This document shows, in pieces, positions 63,089 to 64,000 of a stretch of DNA of 64,000 nt. The DNA is from Shewanella psychrotolerans. Lineage in GTDB: Bacteria; Pseudomonadota; Gammaproteobacteria; Enterobacterales; Shewanellaceae. A program made the position numbers and the translations under genes. Location of the stretch: assembly GCF_019457595.1 (NCBI RefSeq), contig NZ_CP080419.1, forward strand, positions 496,001-560,000. Direction: 5' to 3'. The notes below the pieces were generated by a model. The model was given only the letters and a program-made list of their open reading frames with translations, was not told where the DNA came from and made no database searches. Within the stretch, counting starts at the first letter, position 1; the number at the start of each line of letters is the position of its first letter.

Positions 63089-64000
63089 ATCTTAACCTTG
63101 GCTGCCTGCGGCGAGTAAAATGATTACATAACACTACTGGCTATAAAATGGATAATGGCTGCATATTTGTTTATCCATCATCTAACCCAGTGCAACAAAG
63201 AGATACTTCCGTGTTTAGGAAGCGGCAAACCGCATATCTTCCTGATTTAGCAATCAATACTTAAAAAGTGCACGACACAGTAATTCGTCGGTAACTGTAC
63301 TTTAGATAACGCTACACGTATGATTGCTAATGATAATTTTTGAAATCGTAAACGTATGTTTCGAGTGAAGAGCACCCGCAATAGACGGTGCTAGAGAGTT
63401 GAATTTGAGCTTTCCTTGAATGATTTCCAACTTAACGATTGTGCTGCTGTTAAGTGGTTTTGGTTTCCTGCCTTGTTTATCTATACTGCGACAATTTCAA
63501 GCCACTATTAAACCGCTATTAACGCTGCAGGCGTTAGCTACTCTTCGGTTTAAGTTGATCAGTATTAATAACCATAGCATCAATACTAATCGTTAGGCGA
63601 TTCCTTGCCCTGAGTTACTGTATAGCGCTGATAATTTATAACACCGCTCTTTTAGGTAACAAAATTAACATTTCAATTATAAGCCGAAGGATCACCAGTG
63701 TATACACGCAGTTTGATCTTTTTTGTACAGTAAATTAAGGAGAAACGTAGTGTTTGGCTGGCATTGCACGTGGTATTGGAGAGTTTTGGTTTGGTGTAAG
63801 CGTCAAGAATGGTCATGTCGATGTAACAAGAATAACGATTGATCAACGCTACTAGGTTAGGGGGGGTTAACGAGAGGAGAGGGCCGGTGAAGAGAATCGT
63901 ATTTACAGAACAAGGCAAGATTAACCCATGCAAGGGTATACAAAATGTATTCACAGATAGCAGCGGATTTTTGGGGGGCACAGCCCGTTTGGGTCATCAC
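63089..64000. other. Window end: no confident gene
   Basis: The first part (63089-63660) shows no gene. From about 63733 there is an AAGGAG site and short protein-like frames: one at 63754-63855 (GIARGIGEFWFG...) and one from GTG at 63887 that runs off the window end (VKRIVFTEQGKINP...). They are in different frames and neither has a recognised family. A 102-residue frame on the reverse strand (63673-63981) looks like the shadow of these. The window ends before this can be resolved. Confidence 0.4.

Noticed and set aside
63520..63600. GTTAGGC/GTTAGC core-like sites resembling integron attC recombination sites
   Set aside because: No matching inverse core site at a proper distance and no integron integrase or cassette array in the window.
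63673..63981. 102-codon reverse-strand frame at the window end
   Set aside because: Cysteine- and serine-rich with no start context; it mirrors plus-strand frames that look more protein-like.

Overview
The window reads as a chromosomal segment of a marine gammaproteobacterium, most likely Shewanella or a close Alteromonadales relative. The reasons are the moderate GC content, the gene families present (TorF porin, CmoM, Fhs, RraB, RapA, PIN-PhoH, a chromosomal Qnr, several c-di-GMP and two-component proteins), and a groES-groEL-hipB-hipA neighbourhood that I recall from Shewanella oneidensis. HipA keeps Ser147 and Asp306 at the residue numbers I recall for the S. oneidensis protein. No rRNA, tRNA, CRISPR array, integrase or complete insertion sequence was seen.

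Layout. 1-9 kb: the end of an AGCS amino-acid/sodium symporter, two very small reverse-strand genes, a TorF porin, HU, a double-receiver protein, small envelope proteins, DUF3016, an EAL-CBS-GGDEF protein and a TraB/GumN protein. 9-17 kb: cheD, cmoM, a MaoC-like protein, an aldo/keto reductase, fhs and an MscS channel. 17-20.5 kb: a zinc-type uptake cluster (HCTLC protein, His-rich outer-membrane protein, ZnuA-like binding protein, ZnuB-like permease) with no ATPase gene. 20.6-26.7 kb: plsC, rraB, a diguanylate cyclase behind a receiver-CheC protein, a crotonase, a UPF0114 protein and DUF3530. 26.8-38 kb: rapA, PIN-PhoH, a large hybrid histidine kinase and a secreted zinc metalloprotease. 38-46.5 kb: small envelope genes, then a drug-defence block of a two-gene RND pump with divergent LysR regulator, a Qnr-family pentapeptide protein and a MATE pump. 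46.6-53 kb: groESL with a sigma32-type promoter, a 108-bp palindrome touching the groEL stop codon, an AT-rich secreted pectate lyase that looks inserted, and hipBA. 53-64 kb: small membrane proteins, a TonB-receptor remnant, a BamA/TamA-like barrel with a periplasmic partner, a CXXCH protein, an arsR-thioredoxin-permease operon, and an MCP-porin-PstS-like cluster. The last 900 bases have no clear gene.

The strongest unexplained pattern is upstream of hipBA. Three 22-bp palindromes (AAAGTGTA-N6-TACACTTT) start at 51246, 51296 and 51346, exactly 50 bp apart, and a lone right half-site lies another 50 bp upstream at 51210. Other points for follow-up are the zinc cluster without an ATPase, the receiver-CheC/diguanylate cyclase pair with both CheC motif copies intact, the Qnr-MATE tandem, and the large palindrome behind groEL.
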